Assembly: GCA_016795365.1 (NCBI GenBank) | Contig: JAEUHN010000042.1 | Location: 1-64,000, forward strand | From: Verrucomicrobiaceae bacterium | GTDB taxonomy: Bacteria; Verrucomicrobiota; Verrucomicrobiia; Verrucomicrobiales; Verrucomicrobiaceae | Direction of reading: 5' to 3' | Length of the DNA: 64,000 bases | Shown here: in pieces, positions 8,148 to 17,024 of the stretch | Numbering within the stretch: position 1 is the stretch's first letter | Layout of the letters: each line of letters starts with the position of its first letter | Program-made: the position numbers and the translations under genes | The notes under the pieces: model-generated | Database searches by the model: none | Told to the model about the DNA's origin: nothing | The model's input: the letters and a program-made list of their open reading frames with translations, nothing else

Positions 8148-8375
8148 TCACTCCGATGAGGTTACGGAGCGAGGACTGGCTGTGGTTTGGATACCTTCCG
8201 CAAACTCTCGCACGATGCGCAGGCATTCCTCGGGGCTGGCGGGCATGGGGAGGGTGAGGGGCTGGCCTTGGACGCGAAGGTGACGCAGGTCGCCCTCGCG
8301 ACGCACGTCGGTGACTTCGATGCCGTGCATGGCGAAAAACTGGGTGACGTCTTGATTGCTGGCGTAGCGGCTCAT
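8148..8375 (-). CDS. Small hypothetical protein
   Basis: This 75-residue soluble protein begins M-S-R-Y-A-S-N-Q-D-V. It is Arg/Glu-rich with an amphipathic C-terminal helix (E-E-C-L-R-I-V-R-E-F-A-E) and has no recognised domain. ATG 8375 was chosen because the upstream continuation of the frame only translates heptamer microsatellite DNA. It is convergent with hsdR (19 bp apart) and divergent from the peptidase gene at 8600, with two repeat arrays in between. The call rests on composition and a plausible start only. Confidence 0.5.
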   Translation of the reverse strand: MSRYASNQDVTQFFAMHGIEVTDVRREGDLRHLRVQGQPLTLPMPASPEECLRIVREFAEGIQTTASPRSVTSSE

Positions 8376-8391
8376 GGGAAGGAGGAAGGAC

Positions 8392-8495
8392 AAGGATGAA
8401 GGATGAAGGATGAAGGATGAAGGATGAATGACGAGCCGAGCGAAGCAATGACCAATGACCAATGACCAATGACCAATGACCAATGACCAATGATG
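8392..8495. repeat. Two heptamer microsatellites in a divergent intergenic region
   Basis: Five copies of AAGGATG (8392-8426) are followed by a 20-bp spacer and six copies of AATGACC (8447-8488), then AATGATG. They lie between the start of the 75-residue minus-strand gene (8375) and the peptidase gene (8600). Related heptamers occur at 17840-17963 and 52681-52710, always 5' of a start codon. Copy-number change could alter promoter spacing. Confidence 0.9.
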
Positions 8496-8599
8496 AAGGC
8501 GGGCGAAGGGGGCGGGTAGCGAAGCGATGACGAATGACTTTTGACTGGGGCGGCAAGTGAGGTGGCTCTGGGATTGCGAGTTGCCAAACTAGGCCTAGG

Positions 8600-10771
8600 A
8601 TGCGCGCCTTTTCGATGCCGTTCTCTCGCGTTTTTCTCCGCGCCTTCGGGCTGAGTCTGATCTGCTGCTTCCATTGGCTGGCGGGGGCGAGGGCGGAGAG
8701 TTTTCAGGTGGGGGCGAAGGCCCCAGGTGTGATGCCGCCGTGCATAGGAATGGAACTGGTGGTGCTGAGTGCCACGCAGACGACGCAGGACCTGTGGTTC
8801 CGTGTGGGCGTGCGGAACCTGACGACGGAGACTTACCGGGCGACGAAGGTGCTGGCGTGTGAGGATGTGTCGCTGACGGCTTTTGTGAAGGGGCAGCGGC
8901 TGAAGGTGGAGCCCACGACGGTCACCTTGAACCAGCTTTTTCCGGCGGCGGGATTGAGGCCGGGCGAAACTCATGCTGGGATCTTCACCTTCGCGTGGGG
9001 CAGTCGTGAGGCACCTGCGGATCAACTCGGCTCCATGGAACTGCGGGTGCCGGGGTTTGCCACGGTGGATGTGCGACTGGATCGGGGGAAGCTGTTTGAA
9101 CCGATCGACTGGAAGCAAGTGGAGCGGAGGTCGCTGCTGAATGTGGAGGTGATTCCGAAGGTGGAGCAGCTGGCGATCTTCCCGATGCGATTGCACACGA
9201 TGATGGTGCGCGAGGACGATCTGGAATTCACGGTGTCCTTCCGCAACGCGCATCGTCTGCCGGTGCAATGGCAGGGGCGATTGAGCGGGCGGATGGCAGG
9301 CCTGATCACAGAGCATCAGGAGGCGCTCTTGCCGTCTGCAGTGTCGGACTCGCTGACGGGGACGATCGCACCGCCGGGCGGCGAGTGGGCGGCTGGGGAG
9401 GACAATGTGGGCTGGATCCGATTTCCCCGTCCGCACTCTCATGCGGCCGGGAGGCTGAGTTTTGCCCTGCCGGGCTATGGCGTGACGGAGCTGGCGTATG
9501 ATGCGGAGTCGCGCACGTGGAGGCCAGCTGCCGAGGCGGTGCCGGCGGCGGGCTCACCGGCGGGCGTGGTGGCGCTGCTGAATGAGGAGCGGACCTTCGA
9601 TCAGCTGCGCTCCTTCTGGAGGGAGAAGACGCTGGCGCTGACGAAGCGCACGTGGCCTGCGTTTCTCAAGAACTTCCGGGGCACGGCGCTGGAGGATCAG
9701 CGGGCGTTTGTTCCTCTGTGGGAGCGGGCTCCGATCACGTCGGCGGAGTTTCGTTTGTCCGAGTTCCAGGCGGTGAAGCCGGATGAAAAAGGGCGGCTGC
9801 GCGAGGTGAAGGTGGAGCTGTCTTACACCATCGCTTCGCTGCCGGAGGAGAATGTCTTCGTCACCAACATGGTGTGCGACATGCAGCGTGATGAGCAGGG
9901 GGAGTGGCATGTGGACTTCCTCCGCTACACGGAGCTGCAGCCCTTCTGGATGCTGGGCTACACGGAGACGATCAACAGCGAGCACTTCCTCATCTTCCAC
10001 CGACCCAACGAGGAGAATGCCAAGCCGGCGGATCTTGCGGCGAAGCAGCTGGAGCGAGGCTACACGAAGCTGCTGCGCACGGGGCTGAAGCTGAAGGCTC
10101 GCTACGCGGCCTTCTCCATCGCGCAGAAGAACGACTTCGAGAAGCTGACGGGTCGTGATCCGATGACCTTCTCGGGTGGTGCCTCGTCCGCTTACATCTA
10201 TCAGAAGGCGGGCGTGAGTGTGATCAATCAGGCGCTCTACCTCAATGACTACCGCTTCTTCACGCTCCAGCGCGCCTGGGGACGGCAAGACCGCCAGGTC
10301 ACGATCCTGCATGAGCTGGTGCATCTGGCGCTGGCCGATTACACACGGCCCTGGACGCCCTCCTGGCTAGCGGAGGGAACAGCGATGTATTTCGCGGAGC
10401 AGGTGGACTCGGGCACCCGATCCTTCCTGCGTGAGCACTTGCTGCCGGTCACCACCATTCGGGAACTGAGCAAGCTCAGCCATCTGGGCGCGGGCATCGA
10501 GAATCCGCACGAGATTCACGTGCAGTATCAGTTCAGCGGCCAGACGGCACTGTGGCTGGCGAGGCACTACGGCGAGTCCGGGTTGCTCAATCTCTACACG
10601 GCCTTTGCCACCAATGTGCCCGACGAGTGGCAGACCTATCGCGGTGAACGCACCAACAGTCTCATCGCGGCCTCGCGGTTGCGCATTGCCACTCGGATCC
10701 TGGGGCAGACGATCCCGGGGCTCACCCTGGAGGCGCTCGATGCGGAGGTGCGGGCCTCGCTGGGGAAGTAG
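8600..10771 (+). CDS. Exported gluzincin-type metallopeptidase (MA-like domain)
   Basis: This 723-residue protein begins with a signal peptide (R-rich n-region, hydrophobic L-S-L-I-C-C-F-H-W, A-R-A cleavage near residue 33), so it acts outside the cytoplasm. The N-terminal ~300 residues form beta-rich regions of no recognised family. The C-terminal domain holds a zinc site H571-E-L-V-H575 with third ligand E592 in W-L-A-E-G-T-A-M-Y-F, the arrangement of MA-clan (gluzincin) peptidases. All catalytic residues are present. Substrate is unknown. It is monocistronic on the plus strand and converges on the EF-hand gene. Confidence 0.8.
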   Translation: MRAFSMPFSRVFLRAFGLSLICCFHWLAGARAESFQVGAKAPGVMPPCIGMELVVLSATQTTQDLWFRVGVRNLTTETYRATKVLACEDVSLTAFVKGQRLKVEPTTVTLNQLFPAAGLRPGETHAGIFTFAWGSREAPADQLGSMELRVPGFATVDVRLDRGKLFEPIDWKQVERRSLLNVEVIPKVEQLAIFPMRLHTMMVREDDLEFTVSFRNAHRLPVQWQGRLSGRMAGLITEHQEALLPSAVSDSLTGTIAPPGGEWAAGEDNVGWIRFPRPHSHAAGRLSFALPGYGVTELAYDAESRTWRPAAEAVPAAGSPAGVVALLNEERTFDQLRSFWREKTLALTKRTWPAFLKNFRGTALEDQRAFVPLWERAPITSAEFRLSEFQAVKPDEKGRLREVKVELSYTIASLPEENVFVTNMVCDMQRDEQGEWHVDFLRYTELQPFWMLGYTETINSEHFLIFHRPNEENAKPADLAAKQLERGYTKLLRTGLKLKARYAAFSIAQKNDFEKLTGRDPMTFSGGASSAYIYQKAGVSVINQALYLNDYRFFTLQRAWGRQDRQVTILHELVHLALADYTRPWTPSWLAEGTAMYFAEQVDSGTRSFLREHLLPVTTIRELSKLSHLGAGIENPHEIHVQYQFSGQTALWLARHYGESGLLNLYTAFATNVPDEWQTYRGERTNSLIAASRLRIATRILGQTIPGLTLEALDAEVRASLGK

Positions 10772-10822
10772 GAGTGAAGTCTTTGCGTCGCTGCTGAAGA
10801 AGCCGAGCGCAGAGGCTCAAAG

Positions 10823-10857
10823 AAAAACGCCGCATCCACGTGAGGTGAATGCGGCGT
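10823..10857 (-). terminator. Rho-independent terminator of the EF-hand gene
   Basis: On the minus strand ACGCCGCAT pairs with ATGCGGCGT (10849-10857 with 10827-10835), extended by a few inner pairs, and is followed by a TTTTT run at 10827-10823. It lies 39 bp past the stop of the EF-hand gene. The plus-strand side lacks a U-tract, so it probably serves the minus strand only. Confidence 0.8.
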
Positions 10858-10895
10858 CTGTGATTCATCGGACGATCAGGCGATCGTCGTCAGGT

Positions 10896-11186
10896 TCATT
10901 TCGGAGCCTTGGCTTTGCCCTTGCCCTTGCCGCCGGCCTTGAACTCTTCGAGGTCGAGGCTGCCGTCCTTGTTCTTGTCCTTGGCGTCGAACATCTTGGC
11001 GAGGCCGTCAGCCTTGGTTGCGTCCTTGGTCTTGGTGAACTCTTCCTTGGAGACCTTGCCATCGCTGTTGGCGTCCTTCTTCTTGAAGGCTTCTTCAGGG
11101 GTCATTTTGGCCTTGCCCTTGTCCTGAGCGTTGACGGCGAAGGTGCCCAGAGCGAGCACGGCGAGGATGGTGGTGAGTGCTTTCAT
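10896..11186 (-). CDS. Exported EF-hand protein
   Basis: This 96-residue protein has a classic signal peptide (M-K-A-L-T-T-I-L-A-V-L-A-L, cleavage after V-N-A at residue 19), giving a mature protein of about 77 residues. It contains two EF-hand loops: D-A-N-S-D-G-K-V-S-K-E-E and D-K-N-K-D-G-S-L-D-L-E-E, both with canonical acidic positions 1, 3, 5 and 12, so calcium binding is likely. The tail is Lys/Gly-rich (G-K-G-K-G-K). It probably acts as a periplasmic calcium-binding protein; partners are unknown. It is transcribed alone, with its own terminator downstream. Confidence 0.85.
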   Translation of the reverse strand: MKALTTILAVLALGTFAVNAQDKGKAKMTPEEAFKKKDANSDGKVSKEEFTKTKDATKADGLAKMFDAKDKNKDGSLDLEEFKAGGKGKGKAKAPK

Positions 11187-11337
11187 CAGTTTGGCTTTGA
11201 TCAGTAGGTTTAGTGTGACCGCAGGAACGCTGGAACACCCAGCTTCATGCGTGCCCCATTAACGGGGCTTTCGTTGAACCTATTCAAAAACTTTTGGTTC
11301 TTTTCGGGGCGATGATTTCTGAACTTTCTGGACGTTC

Positions 11338-12897
11338 TCAGAACTCATCGGCTCCACGATCCACACGACCGTCGCGCAGGCGCGAATCGCCGAAGAAGTC
11401 ATCTTCCGCGTCACCGGGCTGGTAGCCAGGGCTGGGAGCACCGGTATTGATCGCGGGCGAACCGGAGGCCAGTTGCCACGCGGTCTTGGGCTCGGCAGCC
11501 GAGGGATGGGAAACGATGAACTTCGGATCGCCTGCGGAGCTGCCCACGTCGCCACCGCTGAGTGAGGTGGCGGCCTGCCAGGCACTCAGATTTTTGCTGC
11601 CGCTGGCTTCAAAGGTCGGCGCGGAGCCTGACGGAGCGTAGTAAAGATTGTAGCTGAAGGTGTTGCCCGTGAAGCCGCTGACGGCCGAGCCAGTGACGCT
11701 CACCATGCTCGTGGTGCTGCCGCGGGCGACCACGATATTGTTCTTGAACACATTGCTGGAGACGTGGTGCTGCACCTGAATCTGGGGTCCGCCGCCGATG
11801 GTGCCATTGCCATAGATCGTGTTGTTGATGAAGGTGCAGTTCGTCGTGGAGCCTCGACCTGAGTTGTAGCCACCCATGATCAAGCCCGCGCCCTGGTTGT
11901 GGCGGAGGAGGTTGTTCCTCAAGGTGATGAAGTCGGCGATGCCCGTGCCGAAGTCCTCTTCACTGGCCACTTCGACCCCGAAGTTGCAGCCAAAGACAAG
12001 GTTCCGCTCGATGATGATGCGTGTGCCACCATCGACGTAGATGCCGCCCGCGGCGCGGTCGCCGCCGCCTGTGGTGAAATCGCCTTTGTAGGCCGGATTG
12101 TATGACGAGTCGATGTTGTAAACCACATTGCCAGACACCACGCCGTCGCGTGCGCGATCAAGCGTGCTGGGCAGCGTGCCTTCGAAGCCGATGAGGTCGA
12201 TGCCGATGTTGTTGCAGTCGTGAACGACGTTGTTGTTCACGCGGAAGTTGGTGACGTTGCCATTGATCACCAGCGCCTCGCTCGCACCCAGCCGGAGATT
12301 CGAGAGGTGGTTGCCTTCGACGATGATGTCCGTGACCGGTGTCGTGCTGCGTCCGGCCACCTTGATGCCATGGGCGTTCGCGTTGAAGTTGCCTTTGACC
12401 GTGTTGTTCTGCTCGATGTTGCGGATCGTGTTGTTGAGCAGACGAATGTTGGTGCAGGTGCTGCCATTGCGTCCGGCGATGAGAATGCCTTCGGGCAGGC
12501 CTTTCTCGTTCGAGGTGCGCCAGTTCTGCAAGGTGAAGCCCTGGACGATGAGGTGAGAGCGATTGAGGATCGAGATGATCGCAGCGTCCGAATCATTGGA
12601 CGGCGGCGTCTGGCCGGTGAGGTCGAAGACCGGCGTTTCTTCCGGGTAGTTGCGGAAGATGATGGGCTGCGTTGCTGTGCCGCTGACGGTGATGCTCACC
12701 GTGCTCGTGTAGGTGCCACCGCGGACATACACGATGTCACCCGCCACCGCAGAGCTGGCCGCCTTGGCCATGGTCCACGGGGCGGCGAGAGTTCCAGGAT
12801 TTGAGGCGCTGCCCGTCGGGCTCACGTAACGGTCTGCTCCCATCGCGAGTGAGGCGGTGCACAAAGCAAAGCTGAGGATGAGAGCGGACCTGACCAT
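11338..12897 (-). CDS. Secreted right-handed beta-helix protein
   Basis: This 519-residue protein has a signal peptide ending near A-M-G-A (residue 21). After it comes the D-R-Y-V-S-P-T-G-S-A-S-N-P-G-T opening typical of DUF1565 / parallel beta-helix proteins, then many Asn-rich repeats (N-N-x-I-x-x, G-N-x-V-x-N) that form the rungs. Related proteins include pectate-lyase-like polysaccharide lyases and Verrucomicrobiota surface proteins. I could not identify catalytic residues, so a carbohydrate-binding or lyase role is an inference. The C-terminus (F-F-G-D-S-R-L-R-D-G) is a motif common at the end of such proteins. Confidence 0.8.
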   Translation of the reverse strand: MVRSALILSFALCTASLAMGADRYVSPTGSASNPGTLAAPWTMAKAASSAVAGDIVYVRGGTYTSTVSITVSGTATQPIIFRNYPEETPVFDLTGQTPPSNDSDAAIISILNRSHLIVQGFTLQNWRTSNEKGLPEGILIAGRNGSTCTNIRLLNNTIRNIEQNNTVKGNFNANAHGIKVAGRSTTPVTDIIVEGNHLSNLRLGASEALVINGNVTNFRVNNNVVHDCNNIGIDLIGFEGTLPSTLDRARDGVVSGNVVYNIDSSYNPAYKGDFTTGGGDRAAGGIYVDGGTRIIIERNLVFGCNFGVEVASEEDFGTGIADFITLRNNLLRHNQGAGLIMGGYNSGRGSTTNCTFINNTIYGNGTIGGGPQIQVQHHVSSNVFKNNIVVARGSTTSMVSVTGSAVSGFTGNTFSYNLYYAPSGSAPTFEASGSKNLSAWQAATSLSGGDVGSSAGDPKFIVSHPSAAEPKTAWQLASGSPAINTGAPSPGYQPGDAEDDFFGDSRLRDGRVDRGADEF

Positions 12898-12960
12898 GGG
12901 ACGACAGTAACCGCATCCTACGGCCTAGGTCGCGTCCGGTCACGAAAATGATGCAGCTGG

Positions 12961-14910
12961 TCAGGCAGCAACAGCACCTGGAGCCCGCCGCTCACGCAGC
13001 TTGAGCCAGGCAGCGATGAGCAGGAAGACGCACTGGAGAGCCCAGAACATCGAGAGCCAGAACCACACGCCATCGGTGAAGCCGTAGGCATGGAGACCCA
13101 CGCCCAACTGGTTCACGCCGAACCATGAAAACACGGTAATCATGCCGGTGACGATGTTGCACGCGTGCAGTCCGATCTCCCGGATGTAGCCACCGAGGCG
13201 GGCGTGAAGAATAATGAGGCACATGAGGACGATCATGAGCGCGCCGTTCTCCTTCGGGTCCCAGCCCCAGAACCGGCCCCAGGAATAGTTTGCCCAGATG
13301 CCGCCCAGGATGGTGCCCACGAGTGAGAGGAACAGACCGGCACCGACAAAGCCATACGCCATGCGGGTGAGGCTGCGGGCCGAATCATCACCGCCCTGGA
13401 TGCTGCCGAAGAGGCGCTTGATGAAGTAGGTCATCGAGATGATGGCGGAGACCATCGCGGCGGAGTAGCCCAGATTGATCAGCGGCACATGCGTGGCCAG
13501 CCAGAAGTTCGTGATCAGCACGGCTTGCAGTTGCTGCATGGTGTCCTGGCCTTCCATGGTTTCGAAACGGATGGAGAGGAACATGCCTGCCGTGCCAGCG
13601 ACAGCGGCGATGAGCAGTCCGTAGTGCTTGCGCGTCAGCGCCTCGGCGATGAGGCCAAAGATGGCCGCTGTGGCAGTGATGAAGATGATCGTCTCATAGA
13701 GCGTCGTGATCGGCGGACGCTGCATGATAATGCAGCGGATCACGATGCCTAGCGTGCAGAGCACGGTGGCGATCGAGAGGGAGACCCAGGCTCCCCCGCG
13801 CAGCATCGAAGCCCAGCCTGCGGCAGGGGACGCCCAGGTGATGGAGAGGAGGATCAGGCCCAGGAAGAAAAGGCAGAGCGCGTAGTAGAAGTAATCGGCG
13901 CGGAGGTAGCTCTCTTCGAGGTTCACATACTTCGCCTCACCACGCTCGGCAGCGGCGGCGCGGATGTTGTTGGCGAGGCTGGTGACGCTGGCCTTGAACT
14001 TCGCCGCATCGGGCAGCGCGAGGTAAAGCTCCTCGTATTGCTTGAGCCAGTTGAGATCCGCAGCGGTGGGTTCCTTGCCCTGCACAGCACCCATGATGAT
14101 CCAGCCAGGGCCATGCCAGGGCTCGATGTCCTTCGCGGGCGGCGGGAAGAGACGCATGCTCAGCTCTTGATTGCCGCTCATCATCGCGCCGAGCGCTGCA
14201 CGCATGACATTCATCATCCACGGATTCTGCATTGGCGCGGCCGCCTCGGGATGCGCTTTCACATGAGCCATCACAGCGGGAAGGAGTTCCGTCATGCGGG
14301 AAGGCTTGCCCTCCATGGCCTTGACGATCTCGGGCGGCATCGACTTCATGTCCTCGGAGATCTTGCGCACGAAATCGAAGTGCGTGATGAGCATCTCGTA
14401 GTCGAGGAAGTTCACGCCCAGATTGGCGATCATGCTCTGCACGGCGGTGCGCTTCTTCGAGTCGATCTCCTGATACTCGCGCATCTTGCTCATCAGCGTC
14501 TGACGCGCGGGCAGGATCTCGTTGTAGCTGTAGCGATCGCGCTTGCCCTTGCCTTCCGTGCTCACGCCGATCTCGGTGATCGCGGCGGAGTTATCCACCA
14601 CGAACAAAGGCATCGTCTGCGACAGCTCGGGCCGGAACCAGGTGACCAGCAGCCACTCCATCGCGGAGAGGTATTCCTTCTTGTTGGTGTCGGGGTTCTG
14701 GAAGCCGATGGTCCGCTTCCCGGCGAAGCGCAGCAGGCGATAACGGGCGAGGGTGTCGAGCGGCTTCAGGCGGCCGGCTTCCTGAACCGGGATGGTGGCG
14801 AAGGTGCTCACGACTTCCTTGTCACGCAGGACCGACAAGGGAACGTCGGCGGCGAAGGCCGTGGTGGCACTCAGCAGAAGGGCGAGGAGAAGGGTTTTCA
14901 TAGTCGTCAT
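12961..14910 (-). CDS. ccsA: Cytochrome c biogenesis protein CcsA (System II)
   Basis: This 649-residue protein starts with a signal-like segment, then an uncharacterised periplasmic region of about 320 residues, and a C-terminal polytopic CcsA/CcmF-family domain (from about 345). The haem-handling tryptophan motif W544-G-R-F-W-G-W-D551 is intact. With ResB it would deliver haem to apocytochrome c outside the membrane. Its start overlaps the resB stop by one base (TAATG). A second possible start lies three codons downstream (M-K-T-L-L). The N-terminal extension is much larger than in classical CcsA. Confidence 0.9.
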   Translation of the reverse strand: MTTMKTLLLALLLSATTAFAADVPLSVLRDKEVVSTFATIPVQEAGRLKPLDTLARYRLLRFAGKRTIGFQNPDTNKKEYLSAMEWLLVTWFRPELSQTMPLFVVDNSAAITEIGVSTEGKGKRDRYSYNEILPARQTLMSKMREYQEIDSKKRTAVQSMIANLGVNFLDYEMLITHFDFVRKISEDMKSMPPEIVKAMEGKPSRMTELLPAVMAHVKAHPEAAAPMQNPWMMNVMRAALGAMMSGNQELSMRLFPPPAKDIEPWHGPGWIIMGAVQGKEPTAADLNWLKQYEELYLALPDAAKFKASVTSLANNIRAAAAERGEAKYVNLEESYLRADYFYYALCLFFLGLILLSITWASPAAGWASMLRGGAWVSLSIATVLCTLGIVIRCIIMQRPPITTLYETIIFITATAAIFGLIAEALTRKHYGLLIAAVAGTAGMFLSIRFETMEGQDTMQQLQAVLITNFWLATHVPLINLGYSAAMVSAIISMTYFIKRLFGSIQGGDDSARSLTRMAYGFVGAGLFLSLVGTILGGIWANYSWGRFWGWDPKENGALMIVLMCLIILHARLGGYIREIGLHACNIVTGMITVFSWFGVNQLGVGLHAYGFTDGVWFWLSMFWALQCVFLLIAAWLKLRERRAPGAVAA

Positions 14911-16172
14911 TAGGCTGCGGTGGCGGATGCGGAGCTGGAGCGCTTCATAAAGCGCCCGAGCATGGAGATGAAGTGGATGAGCAGGCCGATGGCGGCGGCC
15001 ACGCAGGACCAGAGCGGCCAGTGATCGGAGGGGTTCTGCGCGACGGCGAAGACGGACTGTTTCACCGCGCTGCCGCCGCTTTGATCCATGCTGAAGCTGG
15101 CCTGGAAGAGCACGTAGCCACTGTCGCGCAGCGGTTCGTTCATGGTGATGATCTTCTTCTCTTCGTGGGTGCCGTTAATCTTAGTGATGTGGCTGGTGAA
15201 CTTGCGTGCGCGCTCGGTGCCGGGGTGCAGTTCGCGATCAAACTTGTCGAGGCGCACCGAGAACGGCAGCGACCAGCGCTGGCGTCCGAGGTCGATGGCA
15301 TACGTCTTGCCGTCCACCTTCACGGTCCAGGGCAGGGGAGCAGTGTTCATTGCGGAGGCAAAGCCCCAGAGAATGCCTTTCTGCTCGGCTCCATTCTTCT
15401 CCTTCACCACGGCATAGATGCCATCAATGTTCTGTTCGGAGGTGGGATTGAGCGGCTTGGCTTGCAGGTAGTAACCGTCCACGGCCTCCTGATTTTCGGA
15501 GCCCTCGGCGCGCTTGGGCTCGCAGTTGGGTTGGTAGTTTTTCAGCACCAGTTCAAACGGCAGGCTGGGATGCGTGAAGGTGCGTGCCTTGCCGCCGGAG
15601 GAGTCAGGCACGAGGTCTTCAAAGGCGTCGTCATGAATCACGAGGGCCTTGCGTTTTCCATCGGCGGGCGGGGGATCGACTTGCTCGATCTCCACCACGC
15701 GATTGTGGAAGCTCTGAAACTCATCGCCGGTCTGCCCTTCGATCAGAGCGAGATTGCCTTCCTTCTTGAACGAGAAGGACACGGCTCCGGCGATCAACAT
15801 GAACAGCATCGAGAAGTGCGCGATGACGACGCCGATGGTGCGGGGATTCTTCCGAATACGCAGCAGTCCACCGAGCAGAAGGTTCAATCCGAAAATTGCC
15901 ATCACGAGGTAGCCACCGGGCAGGATGACGGGCAGCTCGAACTCCTTCGCCGGGATGCTCATGGCCCGCAGGCAGGCACCGACGTCGATGCTCCAGATGA
16001 TCATCGAATCGAAGTATTTGGCCTGCGAGTTGAACAACCCATGTTCCACCTGCTCCAGGGTGCCCAGCAGGGTGATGATCAGCAGCAAGATGAGTAGCAC
16101 CGTGGCCAGTCCGTAGGAACACAGGAAGGCGTAGATGCGCGCGGGGATGGATTTGGAAGTGGAGTCAGACAC
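14910..16172 (-). CDS. resB: Cytochrome c biogenesis protein ResB (System II)
   Basis: This 420-residue ResB-family protein is the partner of CcsA in haem export and ligation. Transmembrane segments are at about 12-35 (Y-G-L-A-T-V-L-L-I-L-L-L), around 85-105 and around 115-135. A long periplasmic domain follows, and a last TM helix sits near 385-405. It contains the opening L-G-T-L-E-Q-V-E-x-G typical of the family. It lies 68 bp downstream of the lipoprotein gene at 16241 and overlaps ccsA, making a three-gene minus-strand operon. Confidence 0.9.
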   Translation of the reverse strand: MSDSTSKSIPARIYAFLCSYGLATVLLILLLIITLLGTLEQVEHGLFNSQAKYFDSMIIWSIDVGACLRAMSIPAKEFELPVILPGGYLVMAIFGLNLLLGGLLRIRKNPRTIGVVIAHFSMLFMLIAGAVSFSFKKEGNLALIEGQTGDEFQSFHNRVVEIEQVDPPPADGKRKALVIHDDAFEDLVPDSSGGKARTFTHPSLPFELVLKNYQPNCEPKRAEGSENQEAVDGYYLQAKPLNPTSEQNIDGIYAVVKEKNGAEQKGILWGFASAMNTAPLPWTVKVDGKTYAIDLGRQRWSLPFSVRLDKFDRELHPGTERARKFTSHITKINGTHEEKKIITMNEPLRDSGYVLFQASFSMDQSGGSAVKQSVFAVAQNPSDHWPLWSCVAAAIGLLIHFISMLGRFMKRSSSASATAA

Positions 16173-16240
16173 AGGAAGTGGGGGCGGAAGGGCGAATGAC
16201 GAACAGAGGAACGTTGGACGGAAGATCGTTGGCGATCAGA

Positions 16241-16885
16241 TCAGGGAGCAGCGGGGCCTTTGGGTCGGAATTTTACGCTGCCGCAGAAGGTATCGAAGGC
16301 GGCGGCATTCTTCTCCACGATGTCCTTCGGTCCGGTCATCTTGATGAAGATCGTCAGCTCGGGTGCCTGCTGAATGATGCCAAGCATTCGATAGCCCGAC
16401 TGCGCGGCCTCGGCGCCCACGCCTTTGAAGTCGCCGTCGATGGTGACGAAGTGGGCATCGGTGCCGAGCAACGTCTTGCGCGGCAGTTTGTTGATCTCGT
16501 CCTCGGTCAAGGCGGGCTGGCCCATCTGACCACGCCAGCGGTTGATATTGGCGGCCAGACCACCGGCTTGTCCTGGCATGGCTGAGAGGTAGCACTCGCC
16601 TTCCTGCTTCGGTCCGAACTTCAAATCGATGAGGCGCATCTGGCTCGGCGGACCCTCCTGCCAGCCCTCAGGCGTGGTCCATAGCAGCGGATGCTGGCGG
16701 GGCTCGTCGCTGGACTCCTTGCTCTCATCAAAGAAGCGCGTGGCACTGCTCGCATCGAGCACGGGCTTGCGTGCCGTGGCTGACATTTCGCGGGTCTCGG
16801 TGATCTCCATGCGCTCGCCCGCACGCTTGCAGGACGGGAGCACACAGAGGGCGATCAGCGCGATCGCGGGGCAGGTTTTTTTCAT
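16241..16885 (-). CDS. Lipoprotein of the cytochrome c maturation operon
   Basis: This 214-residue predicted lipoprotein has M-K-K-T, a hydrophobic core and the lipobox L-P-S-C (Cys at residue 19). An upstream extension to 16966 was rejected because the signal peptide begins cleanly at 16885. The mature part contains W-T-T-P-E-G-W and a beta-rich region with F-D-T-F-C-G-S-V-K-F near the end. This resembles the periplasmic domain found next to or inside some ResB proteins in Verrucomicrobiota/Planctomycetota. It is first of the lipoprotein-resB-ccsA operon, so a helper role in cytochrome c assembly is likely but inferred. Confidence 0.7.
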   Translation of the reverse strand: MKKTCPAIALIALCVLPSCKRAGERMEITETREMSATARKPVLDASSATRFFDESKESSDEPRQHPLLWTTPEGWQEGPPSQMRLIDLKFGPKQEGECYLSAMPGQAGGLAANINRWRGQMGQPALTEDEINKLPRKTLLGTDAHFVTIDGDFKGVGAEAAQSGYRMLGIIQQAPELTIFIKMTGPKDIVEKNAAAFDTFCGSVKFRPKGPAAP

Positions 16886-17024
16886 GAACAGAACAACGGG
16901 GGTGAGGTGCGAATGGAACGAAGCGAGGCAGCGATCCTTAGATGATGAAACGGTAACCGGGGACAAGAGCGCTATTCCATACGCTCGCCGCCGGGGTTTC
17001 GTGCCGATGAAGCACGCGAGGATT

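Noticed and set aside
11252..11268. GCCCC-ATTAAC-GGGGC hairpin upstream of the EF-hand gene
   Set aside because: The stem is only 5 bp and lacks a U-tract in either direction, so it is not convincing as a terminator.
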